Positions 44,770-54,835 of a stretch of DNA of 64,000 bases are shown piece after piece. Each line of letters opens with the position of its first letter. Position 1 is the first letter of the stretch. The stretch is from Caballeronia sp. SL2Y3 (GTDB taxonomy: Bacteria; Pseudomonadota; Gammaproteobacteria; Burkholderiales; Burkholderiaceae), in NCBI RefSeq assembly GCF_022879575.1, contig NZ_CP084260.1, positions 1,922,001 through 1,986,000 on the forward strand, given 5' to 3'. Made by a program: the position numbers and the translations under genes. Below the pieces are notes generated by a model. That model saw only the letters and a program-made list of their open reading frames with translations. It was not told the origin of the DNA and did no database searches.

Positions 44770-44896
44770 ACACTTAACGCATTTTTTGCTGGCAACGTGC
44801 AGCGCCGGGAGCCGCTGCGAGCGAAATGTCGCGTTCTGTCTGCGCCGCGCCCCGCATCGTAAAATGACGAATCTGCACTGATCACCGCTCTCCAAG

Positions 44897-45400
44897 ATGA
44901 CTTCCTCGTCCGTTGCCGCGCCGTGCGACTCGAAGCCTGCCGGCAAGGCTGCTCCGCCCTACTTCCGTTCGAAAACGCTGACCGCCGCGCTCGCGTTTCT
45001 GTTCGGCAGCATCGGCCTTCACCGCTTCTATCTATATGGCATGCGCGACAAGTACGGCTGGGCGCATATCGTCGGGATCGCGATGGGCGCGGTCGGCTAT
45101 CTGCTGCTCGCCGCGACCGAGCGTACGTCGGTGCTCGGCTGGGCGCTCGCCCTGCCGGGCGCGGTGTCGCTGCTCGCGGCGTTTCTCTCGGCAATCGTCT
45201 ACGGACTGCGGCCCGACGCGAAGTGGGACGCGCAGTTCAACGCCCATACCGGCCGTCAAAGCCACTCGGGCTGGACGGTGATCTTCGTGGTGATCTTCTC
45301 GCTGCTGATCGGCGCGTTCCTGTTGATGACCGGCCTCGCCCTGACGTTCCAGACGTATTTCGAAGGCCAGGTGGAAGCCGCCAAGACGTTGTCGCAATAA
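44897..45400 (+). CDS. TM2-like small membrane protein
   Basis: The 167-residue protein opens with a polar segment, then FRSKTLTAALAFLFGSIGLH-RFYLYGMRDKYGW near residue 23. That Gly-x-His-Arg-Phe-Tyr pattern is the hallmark of TM2 domains. Four hydrophobic segments follow, in the order of two hairpins, ending with a short polar tail. It lies in the inner membrane; function is unknown. It is divergent from the rpsP operon and convergent with the radical-SAM gene, two bases apart. Confidence 0.85.
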   Translation: MTSSSVAAPCDSKPAGKAAPPYFRSKTLTAALAFLFGSIGLHRFYLYGMRDKYGWAHIVGIAMGAVGYLLLAATERTSVLGWALALPGAVSLLAAFLSAIVYGLRPDAKWDAQFNAHTGRQSHSGWTVIFVVIFSLLIGAFLLMTGLALTFQTYFEGQVEAAKTLSQ

Positions 45401-45402
45401 GG

Positions 45403-46542
45403 TCAGAATAGATCCAGCTGGCCGCCAGCGGCAGGCAGCGCCGCCCGCTGGACCTTGACGCTCGCTGGCCGCTGGAACTCCGACATATCCAGAATGCCGC
45501 GATTGCGCAGATTCAAACCCAGCCGCTTCGTCGCCTGACTAAAGCGCTGTTTCAGCATGTCCGCCCACAGGCCCTCGCCCTTCATGCGCGTGGCGAAGTC
45601 CGAGTCGTAGTCCTTGCCGCCGCGCATGTCGCGCACGCGGCTCATCACACGGTCCGCGCGATCCGGGAAATGCGCAGCGAGCCAGTCCTTGAAAAGCGGC
45701 GCGACTTCCCACGGCAAGCGCAGCACGATATAGCTCGCCGTGGTCGCGCCCGCCTCCGCGCACGCTTCGAGCACGCGCTCGAGGTCCGGTTCCGTGACGA
45801 ACGGGATCACCGGCGCGATGCTGACGCCGACCGGAATGCCCGCGTCGGCGAGCGTGCGAATGGTCCGCAGCCGGCGCGACGGCGTGGCGGCGCGCGGCTC
45901 CAGCGTGCGCGCGATGTCGGCGTCGAGCGTCGTGACGGTGATCGCCGCCATGAACTGCTTGCGCTCGGCCATGGGCGCGAGCAGGTCGATATCGCGTTCG
46001 ATCAGCGACGACTTTGTGATCGCCCCGAACGGATGCCCGCAGTCGTGCAGAATCTCGATGACCCGCCGCGTCAGCTTCAGATCGCGCTCGACCGGCTGAT
46101 ACGCGTCGGTATTCACGCCGAGCGCGATGGAATCCGGCTGGTAGCTCGGCTTCGCCAGTTCGCGCTCGAGCAATTCTCCTGCGTTGATTTTCGCGTAGAT
46201 GCGGCTCTCGAAATCCAGCCCCGGCGAGAGGCCGAGATAGCTGTGAGTCGGACGCGCGAAGCAGTAGATGCAGCCGTGTTCGCAGCCGCGGTACGGGTTC
46301 AGCGAAACCGTGAATGGGATGTCCGGCGAGTTGTTGCGCGTGAGAATGGTCTTCGCGCGTTCCTCGAAAACCTGCGTGCGCAGCGGCGGCGAGCCTTCGT
46401 CGTCGGCGGTTCCGTGCGTCCAGCCGTCGTCGACGCGCTCGCGCTCGTCCTTCTCGTAGCGCCCCTGAAGATTGGACACAGCGCCGCGCCCCTTCAGCGG
46501 CGAAGGCGGCGCGACAGGAAATTCATCGTCCGGCGTGGGCAT
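45403..46542 (-). CDS. Radical SAM protein, PA0069 family, probably SOS-controlled
   Basis: The 379-residue protein has the radical-SAM cluster CEHGCIYCFARPTH (CxxxCxxC near residue 92) followed by a TIM-barrel region (RRVIEILHDCGHPFGAITKS) with SPL-like neighbours. This is the PA0069 family, related to spore photoproduct lyase. Its role is not known, but the near-perfect LexA box upstream suggests DNA damage. The ATG at 46542 is chosen because a longer frame would include the LexA box itself. The reading frame ends two bases from the convergent TM2 gene. Confidence 0.88.
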   Translation of the reverse strand: MPTPDDEFPVAPPSPLKGRGAVSNLQGRYEKDERERVDDGWTHGTADDEGSPPLRTQVFEERAKTILTRNNSPDIPFTVSLNPYRGCEHGCIYCFARPTHSYLGLSPGLDFESRIYAKINAGELLERELAKPSYQPDSIALGVNTDAYQPVERDLKLTRRVIEILHDCGHPFGAITKSSLIERDIDLLAPMAERKQFMAAITVTTLDADIARTLEPRAATPSRRLRTIRTLADAGIPVGVSIAPVIPFVTEPDLERVLEACAEAGATTASYIVLRLPWEVAPLFKDWLAAHFPDRADRVMSRVRDMRGGKDYDSDFATRMKGEGLWADMLKQRFSQATKRLGLNLRNRGILDMSEFQRPASVKVQRAALPAAGGQLDLF

Positions 46543-46568
46543 TGCGGTCACAGAATTGCGTCGTAAAG

Positions 46569-46588
46569 TACTGTACAAATATACAGTA
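46569..46588. promoter_or_regulatory. LexA (SOS) box upstream of the radical-SAM gene
   Basis: The 20-base site TACTGTACAAATATACAGTA contains CTGT-N8-ACAG with TA on both outer sides, matching the TACTGT(AT)4ACAGTA consensus at most positions. It lies 27 bases before the radical-SAM ATG (46542) and 26 bases from the lrp stop (46614). It should place the gene in the LexA regulon. Confidence 0.9.
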
Positions 46589-46613
46589 TCGCGCCGCGAC
46601 CGCAAGCGGTTTT

Positions 46614-47102
46614 TTAGACGTCGACCGGAATGGTCAGCGTCTCCTTGATCTCCTCCATCACCACGTAGCTTTTCGACTGCACGGCGCCAGGCAGTTGCAG
46701 AAGAATATCGCCGAGCAGCTTGCGGTAGTCGGCCATTTCGCCGATGCGCGCCTTGATCAGATAGTCGAAATCACCGGAAACGAGATGACATTCGAGCACT
46801 TCGGGAATGCGCTGAACCTCGCGCCGGAACTGGTCGAACATGTTGCCGCTCTTGTGATCCAGCGTGATTTCGACGAACACGAGCAGCGCCGCGCCCAGTT
46901 GCGCAGGGTTCACGCGCGCGTAATAGCCGGTGATGACGCCGTCGCGTTCCATGCGCCGCACGCGCTCGATGCACGGCGTCACCGACAGGCCGACACGCTC
47001 CGCCAGATCCTTCATCGCGATGCGTCCGTCCTGCTGCAGGATGCTCAAAATCTTGTGATCGAGTTTATCGAGCGTCCGAAGCGGATTTCGCTGCGTTCTC
47101 AT
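46614..47102 (-). CDS. Lrp/AsnC-family regulator, probable dadA regulator
   Basis: The 162-residue protein has an N-terminal helix-turn-helix (ILQQDGRIAMKDLAERVGLS then VTPCIERVRRMERDGVI) and a C-terminal RAM/Lrp ligand domain (HLVSGDFDYLIKARIG). It lies divergent from dadA, as Lrp-type regulators of alanine catabolism usually do, and probably responds to alanine. The 142-base intergenic region contains A+T-rich stretches suited to Lrp binding, but no clear palindrome. Confidence 0.9.
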   Translation of the reverse strand: MRTQRNPLRTLDKLDHKILSILQQDGRIAMKDLAERVGLSVTPCIERVRRMERDGVITGYYARVNPAQLGAALLVFVEITLDHKSGNMFDQFRREVQRIPEVLECHLVSGDFDYLIKARIGEMADYRKLLGDILLQLPGAVQSKSYVVMEEIKETLTIPVDV

Positions 47103-47244
47103 CGTCTCTTTCCTGAAAATCCGCGAAATACAATAACTAAAACTGCCTTACTGCCAATAGTATAGGCGATAACACTAGCCGGACAATCCGTCGCAGACCT
47201 CGTGCGATTCGCGACTGTCCAGTCGGATCGGAAACGGAGATCAC

Positions 47245-48537
47245 ATGCGAATCGTTATTCTGGGAAGCGGCGTCGTCGGCGTCACGAGCGCGTATTACCT
47301 CGCCCGCGCCGGGCACGAAGTCACGGTCATCGACCGCGAAGCCGGCCCGGCGCTCGAAACCAGTTTCGCCAATGCGGGACAGATTTCGCCGGGCTACGCG
47401 TCGCCGTGGGCCGCGCCGGGCGTGCCACTCAAGGCCGTCAAATGGATGTTCGAAAAGCACGCGCCGCTCGCCATCCGCCTCGACGGCACGATGAGCCAGC
47501 TTCAGTGGATGTGGCAGATGCTGCGCAACTGCACGCAGGAGCGCTATACGGTGAACAAAGGCCGCATGGTGCGCCTCGCCGAATACAGCCGCGATTGCCT
47601 GCAGGCACTGCGCGCAGACACCGGCATTGAATACGAAGGCCGCACCGGCGGCACGTTGCAAGTGTTCCGCACGCAGCAGCAGTTGGACGGCGCGGCCAAA
47701 GACATCGCCGTGCTGAAGGAAGCCAACGTGCCGTTCGAATTGCTGTCGGCGGCGGAACTGGCGAAGGCCGAACCCGCGCTCGCTGCGGTGTCGCACAAGC
47801 TGACGGGCGGCCTGCGCCTGCCGAACGACGAAACCGGCGACTGCCAGATGTTCACCACGCGCTTGGCCGCGATGGCCGAAGCGCTCGGCGTCCAGTTCCG
47901 CTACAACACGCCGATCGACGCGCTGCGCGTGAGCAACGGCCGCATCGCCGGCGTGCAATGCGGCAGCGAGCTCATCACGGCGGATTCGTATGTCGTCGCG
48001 CTCGGGTCGTATTCGCCGAAGCTCCTCGGCGATCTCGTCAAGATTCCGGTGTATCCGCTGAAGGGCTATTCGATCACCGCGCCGATCGTCGATGCGAAGC
48101 GCGCCCCGGTCTCCACGGTGCTCGACGAAACGTACAAGATTGCGATCACGCGCTTCGACGACCGCATTCGCGTCGGTGGCATGGCGGAGATCGTCGGCTA
48201 TGACAAGACGCTGAAGCAGGCGCGCCGCGAGACGCTCGAAATGTGCGTGAACGACCTGTTCCCCGGCGGCGGCGATACCGCGAGCGCGAGTTTCTGGACC
48301 GGCCTGCGCCCGATGACGCCGGACGGCACGCCGATCGTCGGCCGCACGCCCGTGCCCAATCTGTTCCTCAACACCGGCCACGGCACGCTCGGCTGGACGA
48401 TGTCGTGCGGTTCGGGCCAGTTGCTCGCGGACCTGATGTCCGGCAGACAGCCCGCTATCCGCTCGGACGACTTGTCGGTGCATCGCTATTTCGGCGATGC
48501 CAGCGTCACCGGGCGACCGGCCTACGCCAAAGTCTGA
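47245..48537 (+). CDS. dadA: D-amino acid dehydrogenase small subunit
   Basis: The 430-residue flavoprotein begins [20 protein letters not shown], a Rossmann FAD motif, and carries [20 protein letters not shown] near residue 40. The C-terminal [18 protein letters not shown] and [16 protein letters not shown] are typical of DadA. DadA deaminates D-alanine and other D-amino acids to keto acids, passing electrons to the respiratory chain. The alanine racemase dadX is not adjacent. A terminator follows at 48558. Confidence 0.95.
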   Translation: MRIVILGSGVVGVTSAYYLARAGHEVTVIDREAGPALETSFANAGQISPGYASPWAAPGVPLKAVKWMFEKHAPLAIRLDGTMSQLQWMWQMLRNCTQERYTVNKGRMVRLAEYSRDCLQALRADTGIEYEGRTGGTLQVFRTQQQLDGAAKDIAVLKEANVPFELLSAAELAKAEPALAAVSHKLTGGLRLPNDETGDCQMFTTRLAAMAEALGVQFRYNTPIDALRVSNGRIAGVQCGSELITADSYVVALGSYSPKLLGDLVKIPVYPLKGYSITAPIVDAKRAPVSTVLDETYKIAITRFDDRIRVGGMAEIVGYDKTLKQARRETLEMCVNDLFPGGGDTASASFWTGLRPMTPDGTPIVGRTPVPNLFLNTGHGTLGWTMSCGSGQLLADLMSGRQPAIRSDDLSVHRYFGDASVTGRPAYAKV

Positions 48538-48557
48538 CGTTCTGACCGGCTGATCGA

Positions 48558-48591
48558 ACGACGGCGCCTGCAAGGGCGCCGTCGTCGTTTT
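48558..48591 (+). terminator. Intrinsic terminator after dadA
   Basis: ACGACGGCGCC and GGCGCCGTCGT form an 11-base-pair perfect stem with a six-base loop, followed by CGTTTT. It lies 20 bases after dadA and abuts the stop of the convergent acyl-CoA dehydrogenase gene. Confidence 0.82.
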
Positions 48592-50381
48592 CAGAACTGA
48601 TCTTCGCTCAGGGCGAGCACGCCTTCGTGTCCGTTGGCGCTCACGATCGCCGCCTCGAAGCCGGGCGCGTGCGACAAGATGTGTTCCGCGAAGAACTCGG
48701 CGGTGGCGATCTTCGCCGAATAGAACGGCTCGTCCTCGGCGCGTTTCGCTTGCGCGACGAGCATCGCGCGGGCCATTTGCCAGCCGGAAAGCACAATGCC
48801 GGCGAGCTTCAGATACGGCACGCTGCCCGCGAACACCGCGTTCGGATCGCTCTTGAACCGCGCGACGACGAACTCGATGACGCGCGCGAGCGACAAGCTG
48901 CCCGCGCTCAGATGACGATGCATCGACTTGAACGCCTGCCCGTCGACCTCGGCGAGCGCCGCGATGGTCTGGTCGATCTGTGCGAGCAGCGCCTGCGCGG
49001 TCGCGCCTCCATCGCGCACGGTCTTGCGCCCGATCAGATCGTTGGCCTGAATTGCGGTCGTGCCTTCGTAGATGGGCAGGATGCGCGCATCGCGATAATG
49101 CTGCGCGGCGCCGGTTTCCTCGATGAAGCCCATGCCGCCATGCACCTGCACGCCGAGGCTCGCGACGTCCACCGAGATTTCGGTGCTGAAGCCCTTGACG
49201 ATCGGCACGAGGAATTCATAGACCGCCTGATGCCGCTTGCGCACCGGCTCCTCGGGATGCGCATGCGCCAGGTCGCTATGCGCGGCGGCGACATACGCGA
49301 GCGCGCGTGCGCCTTCCGTATAGGCGCGCATGGTGGCGAGCATGCGGCGCACGTCCGGATGTTGAATGATCGGCACCGCGGCTTTCGCGCTGCCATCCAC
49401 CGGGCGGCTCTGCACGCGCTCTTTCGCATACGCGACGGCCTGCTGATACGCCCGCTCGGACACCGCGACGCCCTGCATGCCGACGGCGAAACGCGCGGCG
49501 TTCATCATGATGAACATGTATTCGAGGCCGCGATTCTCCTCGCCGATCAGATAGCCGATCGCGCCGCCTTGGTCGCCATATTGCAGCACGGCGGTCGGGC
49601 TCGCCTTGATGCCGAGCTTGTGCTCGATGGACACGCAATGCACGTCGTTGCGTTCTCCGAGCGACCCGTCGTGGTTGACGAGAAACTTCGGCACGATAAA
49701 GAGCGAGATGCCCTTCACGCCCTCCGGCGCATCCGGCGTGCGAGCGAGCACCAGATGCACGATGTTCTCCGTCATGTCGTGCTCGCCGTACGTGATGAAG
49801 ATTTTCGTGCCGAAGAGCTTGTACGTGCCATCGCCCTGCGGCTCGGCGCGCGTGCGCACGAGCGCGAGATCGGAGCCGGCTTGCGGCTCGGTCAAGTTCA
49901 TCGTGCCGGTCCATTCGCCGGAAATGAACTTCGGCAGATAGCGCGCCTTCTGCTCTTCGCTGCCGGCAGTCAGCAACGCTTCGATGGCGCCGTCTGTCAG
50001 CAGCGGACAGAGCGCGAACGAGAGATTGGCCGAGTTGAGCATTTCGATGCAGGCGGTCGCGATGAGCTTCGGCAAGTTCTGTCCGCCGAACTCCGCCGGA
50101 TGCACGATGCCTTGCCACCCGCCCTCCGCGAACTGGCGAAACGCGTCCTTGAAGCCGGGCGTCGTCGTCACCTGTCCGTTCGCCCACGTGCTGGGTTGCC
50201 TGTCGCCCGTGACGTTCAGCGGCGCAAGCACTTCGCCGCAGAAACGCGCGGCTTCTTCGACGACAGCCTGCGCGGTGTCGAAGTTGCCGTCCTCAAAGCC
50301 CGGCAGCGCCGCGATGCTGTCGATATCGGCCAGTTCCTTCATGACGAACAGCATGTCCTTCACGGGAGCGCGGTAGCTCAT
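48591..50381 (-). CDS. Acyl-CoA dehydrogenase
   Basis: The 596-residue protein is a long-form acyl-CoA dehydrogenase: an N-terminal extension (MSYRAPVKDMLFVMKELADI), FAEGGWQGIVHPAEFGGQN near residue 88, FAD-binding MNLTEPQAGSDLALVRTRA near 156, and GGMGFIEETGAAQHYRDARI near 415 with the catalytic Glu region. A C-terminal helical extension typical of the ~600-residue members follows. It oxidises acyl-CoA to enoyl-CoA and passes electrons to ETF, encoded directly upstream, with a terminator between. It probably works in fatty-acid or related acyl oxidation; the substrate is not defined. Confidence 0.94.
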   Translation of the reverse strand: MSYRAPVKDMLFVMKELADIDSIAALPGFEDGNFDTAQAVVEEAARFCGEVLAPLNVTGDRQPSTWANGQVTTTPGFKDAFRQFAEGGWQGIVHPAEFGGQNLPKLIATACIEMLNSANLSFALCPLLTDGAIEALLTAGSEEQKARYLPKFISGEWTGTMNLTEPQAGSDLALVRTRAEPQGDGTYKLFGTKIFITYGEHDMTENIVHLVLARTPDAPEGVKGISLFIVPKFLVNHDGSLGERNDVHCVSIEHKLGIKASPTAVLQYGDQGGAIGYLIGEENRGLEYMFIMMNAARFAVGMQGVAVSERAYQQAVAYAKERVQSRPVDGSAKAAVPIIQHPDVRRMLATMRAYTEGARALAYVAAAHSDLAHAHPEEPVRKRHQAVYEFLVPIVKGFSTEISVDVASLGVQVHGGMGFIEETGAAQHYRDARILPIYEGTTAIQANDLIGRKTVRDGGATAQALLAQIDQTIAALAEVDGQAFKSMHRHLSAGSLSLARVIEFVVARFKSDPNAVFAGSVPYLKLAGIVLSGWQMARAMLVAQAKRAEDEPFYSAKIATAEFFAEHILSHAPGFEAAIVSANGHEGVLALSEDQF

Positions 50382-50410
50382 CGTTTGTCTCCTCTATCGT
50401 TTCCGGATGC

Positions 50411-50440
50411 AAAAAGGGCGCAACGGTTGTCGCGCCCTTT
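50411..50440 (-). terminator. Intrinsic terminator of the etfBA operon
   Basis: On the minus strand AAAGGGCGC pairs with GCGCCCTTT around a ten-base loop and is followed by TTTTT. It lies 38 bases beyond etfA and before the acyl-CoA dehydrogenase start, so the dehydrogenase probably has its own promoter. Confidence 0.82.
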
Positions 50441-50477
50441 GTTCTTCTATTGCAGGCGCCGCTCGCGACGCACGCGA

Positions 50478-51413
50478 TCAGCCGAGTTCTTTGACCAGCT
50501 CCGGCACCACCGAGAACAGATCGCCGACGAGGCCGTAATCCGCCACGCTGAAGATAGGCGCTTCGGCGTCCTTGTTGATCGCGACGATCACCTTGCTGTC
50601 CTTCATGCCGGCCAAGTGCTGAATCGCGCCCGAGATGCCGACCGCCACATACAACTGCGGCGCGACGATCTTGCCCGTCTGACCCACTTGATAATCGTTC
50701 GGCACGTAGCCCGCATCGACGGCTGCACGCGATGCGCCAAGCGCCGCGCCGAGCTTGTCCGCGAGCGGCTCCAGCACTTGCGTGTAGTTCTCGCCGCTGC
50801 CGAGACCGCGCCCGCCCGAGACGATGATGTTCGCGCTTGTCAATTCCGGGCGATCGAGCTTCGTCACTTCGCGGTTCACGAACTGCGAGACGCCTGCATC
50901 GGCTGCTGCTTCGATCTTCTCGACCGATGCGCTACCGCCTTCCGCCGCAACCGGATCGAAGCCCGTCGCGCGCACGGTGATGACCTTGATGGCATCAGCC
51001 GATTGCACCGTCGCGATGGCATTGCCCGCGTAGATCGGGCGCTCGAACGTATCGGCGCTGACGACAGCCGTGATCTCGCTGATCTGCGCGACATCCAGAT
51101 GCGCGGCGATACGCGGCGCGATGTTCTTGCCGTAAGCCGTCGCGGGCGCGACGATGTGCGAATAATCCTTCGCGATATTCAGCACCGTGCCTTCGACGTT
51201 CTCCGCGAGTCCTTCGGCGAGTTGCGGCGCATCGGCCAGCAGCACCTTCGAAACGCCCGCGATCTTCGCCGCCTGTTCCGCCGCGCCGTGGGCGTTCGAA
51301 CCCGCGACGAGAATGTGAATATCGCCGCCCAGCTTGGCCGCTGCCGCGACCGTGTTCAACGTCGCCGCCTTGATCGACGCGTTGTCGTGTTCCGCAATTA
51401 CGAGAGTCGTCAC
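50478..51413 (-). CDS. etfA: Electron transfer flavoprotein subunit alpha
   Basis: The 311-residue protein shows the ETF-alpha FAD motif region IIVSGGRGLGSGENYTQVLE near residue 195. The conserved C-terminal QLYVAVGISGAIQHLAGMKDS near 250 and the end motif EAPIFSVADYGLVGDLF follow. With EtfB it carries electrons from acyl-CoA dehydrogenases to ETF:quinone oxidoreductase. It follows etfB by one base. Confidence 0.96.
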   Translation of the reverse strand: MTTLVIAEHDNASIKAATLNTVAAAAKLGGDIHILVAGSNAHGAAEQAAKIAGVSKVLLADAPQLAEGLAENVEGTVLNIAKDYSHIVAPATAYGKNIAPRIAAHLDVAQISEITAVVSADTFERPIYAGNAIATVQSADAIKVITVRATGFDPVAAEGGSASVEKIEAAADAGVSQFVNREVTKLDRPELTSANIIVSGGRGLGSGENYTQVLEPLADKLGAALGASRAAVDAGYVPNDYQVGQTGKIVAPQLYVAVGISGAIQHLAGMKDSKVIVAINKDAEAPIFSVADYGLVGDLFSVVPELVKELG

Positions 51414-51414
51414 G

Positions 51415-52164
51415 TTAGATCACCTTTGCTTCGGTTTTCAGTTTCTCGACCAGCGTCTTGACGTCGGGCACCGTCACGCCGGCGCTGCGCTTCGGCGGCT
51501 CGGTGACTTTGAGCGTCTTCAGACGCGGTGCGACATCGACGCCGAGATCGGCGGGCGTCACGGTCGTCAGCGGCTTCTTCTTGGCCTTCATGATGTTGGG
51601 CAGCGTCACGTAGCGCGGCTCGTTCAGGCGCAGGTCCGTCGTGACGACGGCGGGCAGCTTGAGCGACAGCGTTTCCGCGCCACCATCCACTTCACGCGCG
51701 ACAGTGGCGCGGCCATCGGCGATCACGACTTTCGATGCGAACGTCGCCTGCGGCAGACCCGCCAAAGCGGCAAGCATCTGACCGGTCTGGTTCGAATCGT
51801 CGTCAATGGCCTGCTTGCCGAGAATCACGAGTTCCGGCTTTTCCTGATCGACCAAAGCCTTCAGCAGCTTCGCCACTGCGAGCGGCTGCAACTCTTCTGA
51901 CGTTTCAACGAGAATCGCCCGATCCGCGCCGATCGCCAGCGCCGTGCGCAGCGTTTCCTGACATTGCGTGACGCCGCACGACACCGCGATCACTTCAGTT
52001 GCGACGCCCGCTTCCTTCAGCCGCACCGCCTCTTCCACGGCGATTTCGTCGAACGGGTTCATCGACATCTTCACGTTGGCGAGTTCGACGCCCGTGTTGT
52101 CCGATTTCACCCGGACCTTCACGTTGTAGTCGACCACGCGCTTGACTGGCACCAGAATTTTCAT
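51415..52164 (-). CDS. etfB: Electron transfer flavoprotein subunit beta
   Basis: The 249-residue protein begins [20 protein letters not shown] and shows [19 protein letters not shown] near residue 36 and [19 protein letters not shown] near 119. It binds AMP as the ETF beta subunit. The ATG at 52164 is chosen over a GTG six bases upstream. It is translated just before etfA on the same transcript. Confidence 0.96.
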   Translation of the reverse strand: MKILVPVKRVVDYNVKVRVKSDNTGVELANVKMSMNPFDEIAVEEAVRLKEAGVATEVIAVSCGVTQCQETLRTALAIGADRAILVETSEELQPLAVAKLLKALVDQEKPELVILGKQAIDDDSNQTGQMLAALAGLPQATFASKVVIADGRATVAREVDGGAETLSLKLPAVVTTDLRLNEPRYVTLPNIMKAKKKPLTTVTPADLGVDVAPRLKTLKVTEPPKRSAGVTVPDVKTLVEKLKTEAKVI

Positions 52165-52336
52165 CCACACGCTCCAAAGTTACGATTACGTCAACCCAGC
52201 CTCATTATACGAGCGGCGCGTTTGCGCTTCGGCCATCGACGAGCGAGCCGGGTCAGCGTGCAATACATTTGAGGCTACTCTAAAAGAACGGTCGTTCGCT
52301 TTCCATCCCAAAAAACCCGGAGGCGCTGGGCAACGT

Positions 52337-53134
52337 TCACCAGGCCGCGATGACCGCGCCGGCGTACTTGCCCTCGATGAACTGCTTCACTTCCGGCGAA
52401 TGATAGGCGGCCACGAGCTTGCCGACCCACGGCTTGTCCTTGTCGGCGGCGCGGATGGCGATGACGTTCGCGTACGGGCCGCGCGGATCTTCGATGGCGA
52501 TGGCGTCGGACTTCGGCTTCAGGCCCGCTTCCATCGCGAAGTTCGTGTTGATGGCGGCGGCGTCGACATCGGCGAGCGAGCGCGGAATCTGCGCGGCATC
52601 CAGTTCGACGATCTTCAGCTTCTTCGGATTCTCGACGATATCGAGCGGCGTCGCCTTCAGGCCCGCATCGGCGCGCAGCTTCAGCAAGCCCTGTTTCTGC
52701 AGCAGCAGCAACGCGCGGCCGCCGTTGGTCGGATCGTTCGGCACGGCGATGCGCGCGCCGTTGCCCAGTTCGCTCAGCGACTTCACCTTCTTCGAATAGA
52801 TGCCCATCGGGAACGTGACCGTATCGGCGACCTTGATGAGCTTGTAGCCGCGGTCTTTCACCTGCGCGTCCAGATACGGCTGATGCTGGTAGCTGTTGGC
52901 GTCGAGATCGCCCGCCGCGAGCGCCGCGTTCGGCTGCACGTAGTCGGAGAACTCGACGACCGTGATCTTCAGCCCGCTTTTCGCGGCGACCTGCTTCACG
53001 ACTTCCATCACTTGCGCGTGCGGGCCGCCCGTCACGCCGACCTTGATGGCGTTGTCGTCCGCGTGCGCGAGCGTGCTCATGAGCGATGCCGCGCCGAGCG
53101 CTGCGGCGAACTTCAGGATGAATCGACGTTGCAT
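52337..53134 (-). CDS. metQ: Methionine ABC transporter substrate-binding protein MetQ
   Basis: The 265-residue protein is NlpA/MetQ type: after a signal peptide it reads AIKVGVTGGPHAQVMEVVKQ near residue 29, then DLDANSYQHQPYLDAQVKDRG near 77, and ARIAVPNDPTNGGRALLLLQ near 128. The signal (MQRRFILKFAAALGAASLMS, then TLAHA) has no lipobox cysteine, unlike E. coli MetQ, so it is probably a free periplasmic protein. It is the third gene of metN-metI-metQ. Confidence 0.93.
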   Translation of the reverse strand: MQRRFILKFAAALGAASLMSTLAHADDNAIKVGVTGGPHAQVMEVVKQVAAKSGLKITVVEFSDYVQPNAALAAGDLDANSYQHQPYLDAQVKDRGYKLIKVADTVTFPMGIYSKKVKSLSELGNGARIAVPNDPTNGGRALLLLQKQGLLKLRADAGLKATPLDIVENPKKLKIVELDAAQIPRSLADVDAAAINTNFAMEAGLKPKSDAIAIEDPRGPYANVIAIRAADKDKPWVGKLVAAYHSPEVKQFIEGKYAGAVIAAW

Positions 53135-53157
53135 GTGCTGACCTTTTTTCGGTGGAA

Positions 53158-53811
53158 TTATTTGTGGCTCAGACGGCGCACGAGCCAGTCGCCGAACGAC
53201 TGCACGAGCTGCACGAACACGATGAGAATGACGACGACCGCCAGCATGACTTCCGGCAGGAACCGCTGATAACCGTAGCGGATGCCGAGATCGCCGAGCC
53301 CGCCGCCGCCGATCGCGCCCGCCATCGCCGAATAGCCGACCAGCGAGACGAACGTGATGGTGAGTCCCGCGACGACGCCCGGCAGCGACTCCGGCAGCAG
53401 CACCTTGAAAACGATCTGACTCGTGGTCGCGCCCATGGCTTGCGCCGCTTCGATGAGACCGCGATCCACTTCGCGCAGCGCCGTTTCGACGAGCCGCGCG
53501 ATGAACGGCGCCGCCGCGATGGTGAGCGGCACGACCGCCGCCGCCGTGCCGATGGACGAGCCGACGATGAGCCGCGTGAACGGAATGACCGCGACGAGCA
53601 GGATGATGAACGGCGTCGAGCGCACCGCATTGACGATGCCGCCGAGCACGCGGTTCACGGCCATGTTTCGCAGCACGCCGTCGCGGTCGGTCAGATAGAG
53701 CAGCACGCCGAGCGGCAGACCCACGGCCGCGCCGACGAGCCCTGAGATGCCGACCATGATCAGCGTTTCCCAGAACGACTGCACGAACATGTCGAACATT
53801 TCACTCAACAT
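53158..53811 (-). CDS. metI: Methionine ABC transporter permease MetI
   Basis: The 217-residue protein has five to six hydrophobic segments and the MetI features [21 protein letters not shown] near residue 14 and EALRE-like [20 protein letters not shown] near 141 (the EAA loop). It is the inner-membrane channel for D/L-methionine import. It overlaps metN by 11 bases. Confidence 0.94.
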   Translation of the reverse strand: MLSEMFDMFVQSFWETLIMVGISGLVGAAVGLPLGVLLYLTDRDGVLRNMAVNRVLGGIVNAVRSTPFIILLVAVIPFTRLIVGSSIGTAAAVVPLTIAAAPFIARLVETALREVDRGLIEAAQAMGATTSQIVFKVLLPESLPGVVAGLTITFVSLVGYSAMAGAIGGGGLGDLGIRYGYQRFLPEVMLAVVVILIVFVQLVQSFGDWLVRRLSHK

Positions 53812-54835
53812 GGGACAACTCCTCCACCACCACGCCTTGCGTGCGCAAATAAGCGATCGCCTCCGCGACCTTGACCGGCTGACCGCCCGCCAGCACGGCG
53901 AGCGATCCGAACGCCTGACCCTGAATCTCGTCGATCTGGCCGTGCAAGATGTTGAAGTCCAGTTCGTAGCGGCGAATCGTCTCGGAAAGGATCGGCTGGT
54001 CGACGCCCGAGCCCGTGAACGCGAGCCGCAGCAAATGGCCGCTGCCGCTCTTCAGCCGCTCGGCGACGCGCGCCTTCAACGCGGGCGGCAGTTCGTGCGC
54101 GATGACATCGCCGATGAGCGCGCGCGTGACTTCGTGATGCGGCTGCATGAAGACATCGACGACCTTGCCTTCCTCGACTACGCGTCCCGCATCCAGCACG
54201 GCCACGCGGTCGCAGACCTGCTTGATGACTTCCATCTGATGCGTGATGAGCACGATGGTCAGCCCGAGCTCGCGATTGATCTTGCGCAGCAGGTCGAGAA
54301 TCGCGCGCGTGGTTTCGGGATCGAGCGCGGACGTGGCTTCGTCGGAGAGCAGCACTTTCGGATTGCTCGCGAGCGCCCGCGCGATGCCCACGCGCTGCTT
54401 CTGCCCGCCGCTGATCTGCGCCGGATATTTGTCCTTGTGCGTGGTGAGGCCGACGAGGTCGAGCAGCGGCAGCACGGCCGCTTCTACTTCCGCGCGCTTC
54501 TTGCCCGCGAGTTCGAGCGGCAGCGCGACGTTGCCGTACACCGTGCGCGACGACAGCAGGTTGAAGTGCTGAAAGATCATGCCGATGTCGCGGCGCGCGG
54601 CGCGCAAGTCGTCCGGGCGCAGCGTCGTGAGATCGCGTCCATCGACGATCACGTTGCCTTCGCTCGGCCTCGTCAGCAGATTGAGCGTGCGCACCAGCGT
54701 GCTCTTGCCCGCCCCGCTGCGCCCGATGATGCCGAACACTTCGCCGGCGGGAATCGTCAAGTTGACGTTGTGCAGCGCTTCGACCCAGCCTCGGGGTCCC
54801 GCGAAACGCTGCGAGAGGTTACGTATGTCGATCAT
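53801..54835 (-). CDS. metN: Methionine ABC transporter ATP-binding protein MetN
   Basis: The 344-residue protein starts [20 protein letters not shown]. It has Walker [10 protein letters not shown] (near residue 38), signature [15 protein letters not shown], and Walker [17 protein letters not shown]. The C-terminal NIL domain (about 265-340) is the methionine-sensing, transinhibition domain of MetN. It is the first gene of metNIQ. I see no SAM riboswitch or MetJ box in the 180 bases upstream. Confidence 0.95.
   Translation of the reverse strand: MIDIRNLSQRFAGPRGWVEALHNVNLTIPAGEVFGIIGRSGAGKSTLVRTLNLLTRPSEGNVIVDGRDLTTLRPDDLRAARRDIGMIFQHFNLLSSRTVYGNVALPLELAGKKRAEVEAAVLPLLDLVGLTTHKDKYPAQISGGQKQRVGIARALASNPKVLLSDEATSALDPETTRAILDLLRKINRELGLTIVLITHQMEVIKQVCDRVAVLDAGRVVEEGKVVDVFMQPHHEVTRALIGDVIAHELPPALKARVAERLKSGSGHLLRLAFTGSGVDQPILSETIRRYELDFNILHGQIDEIQGQAFGSLAVLAGGQPVKVAEAIAYLRTQGVVVEELSHVE

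Noticed and set aside
48627..51461. A very long plus-strand open frame opposite the acyl-CoA dehydrogenase and etfA
   Set aside because: It is antisense to clearly recognisable genes; its translation is Arg/His-rich with no domain. High G+C makes such shadows common.
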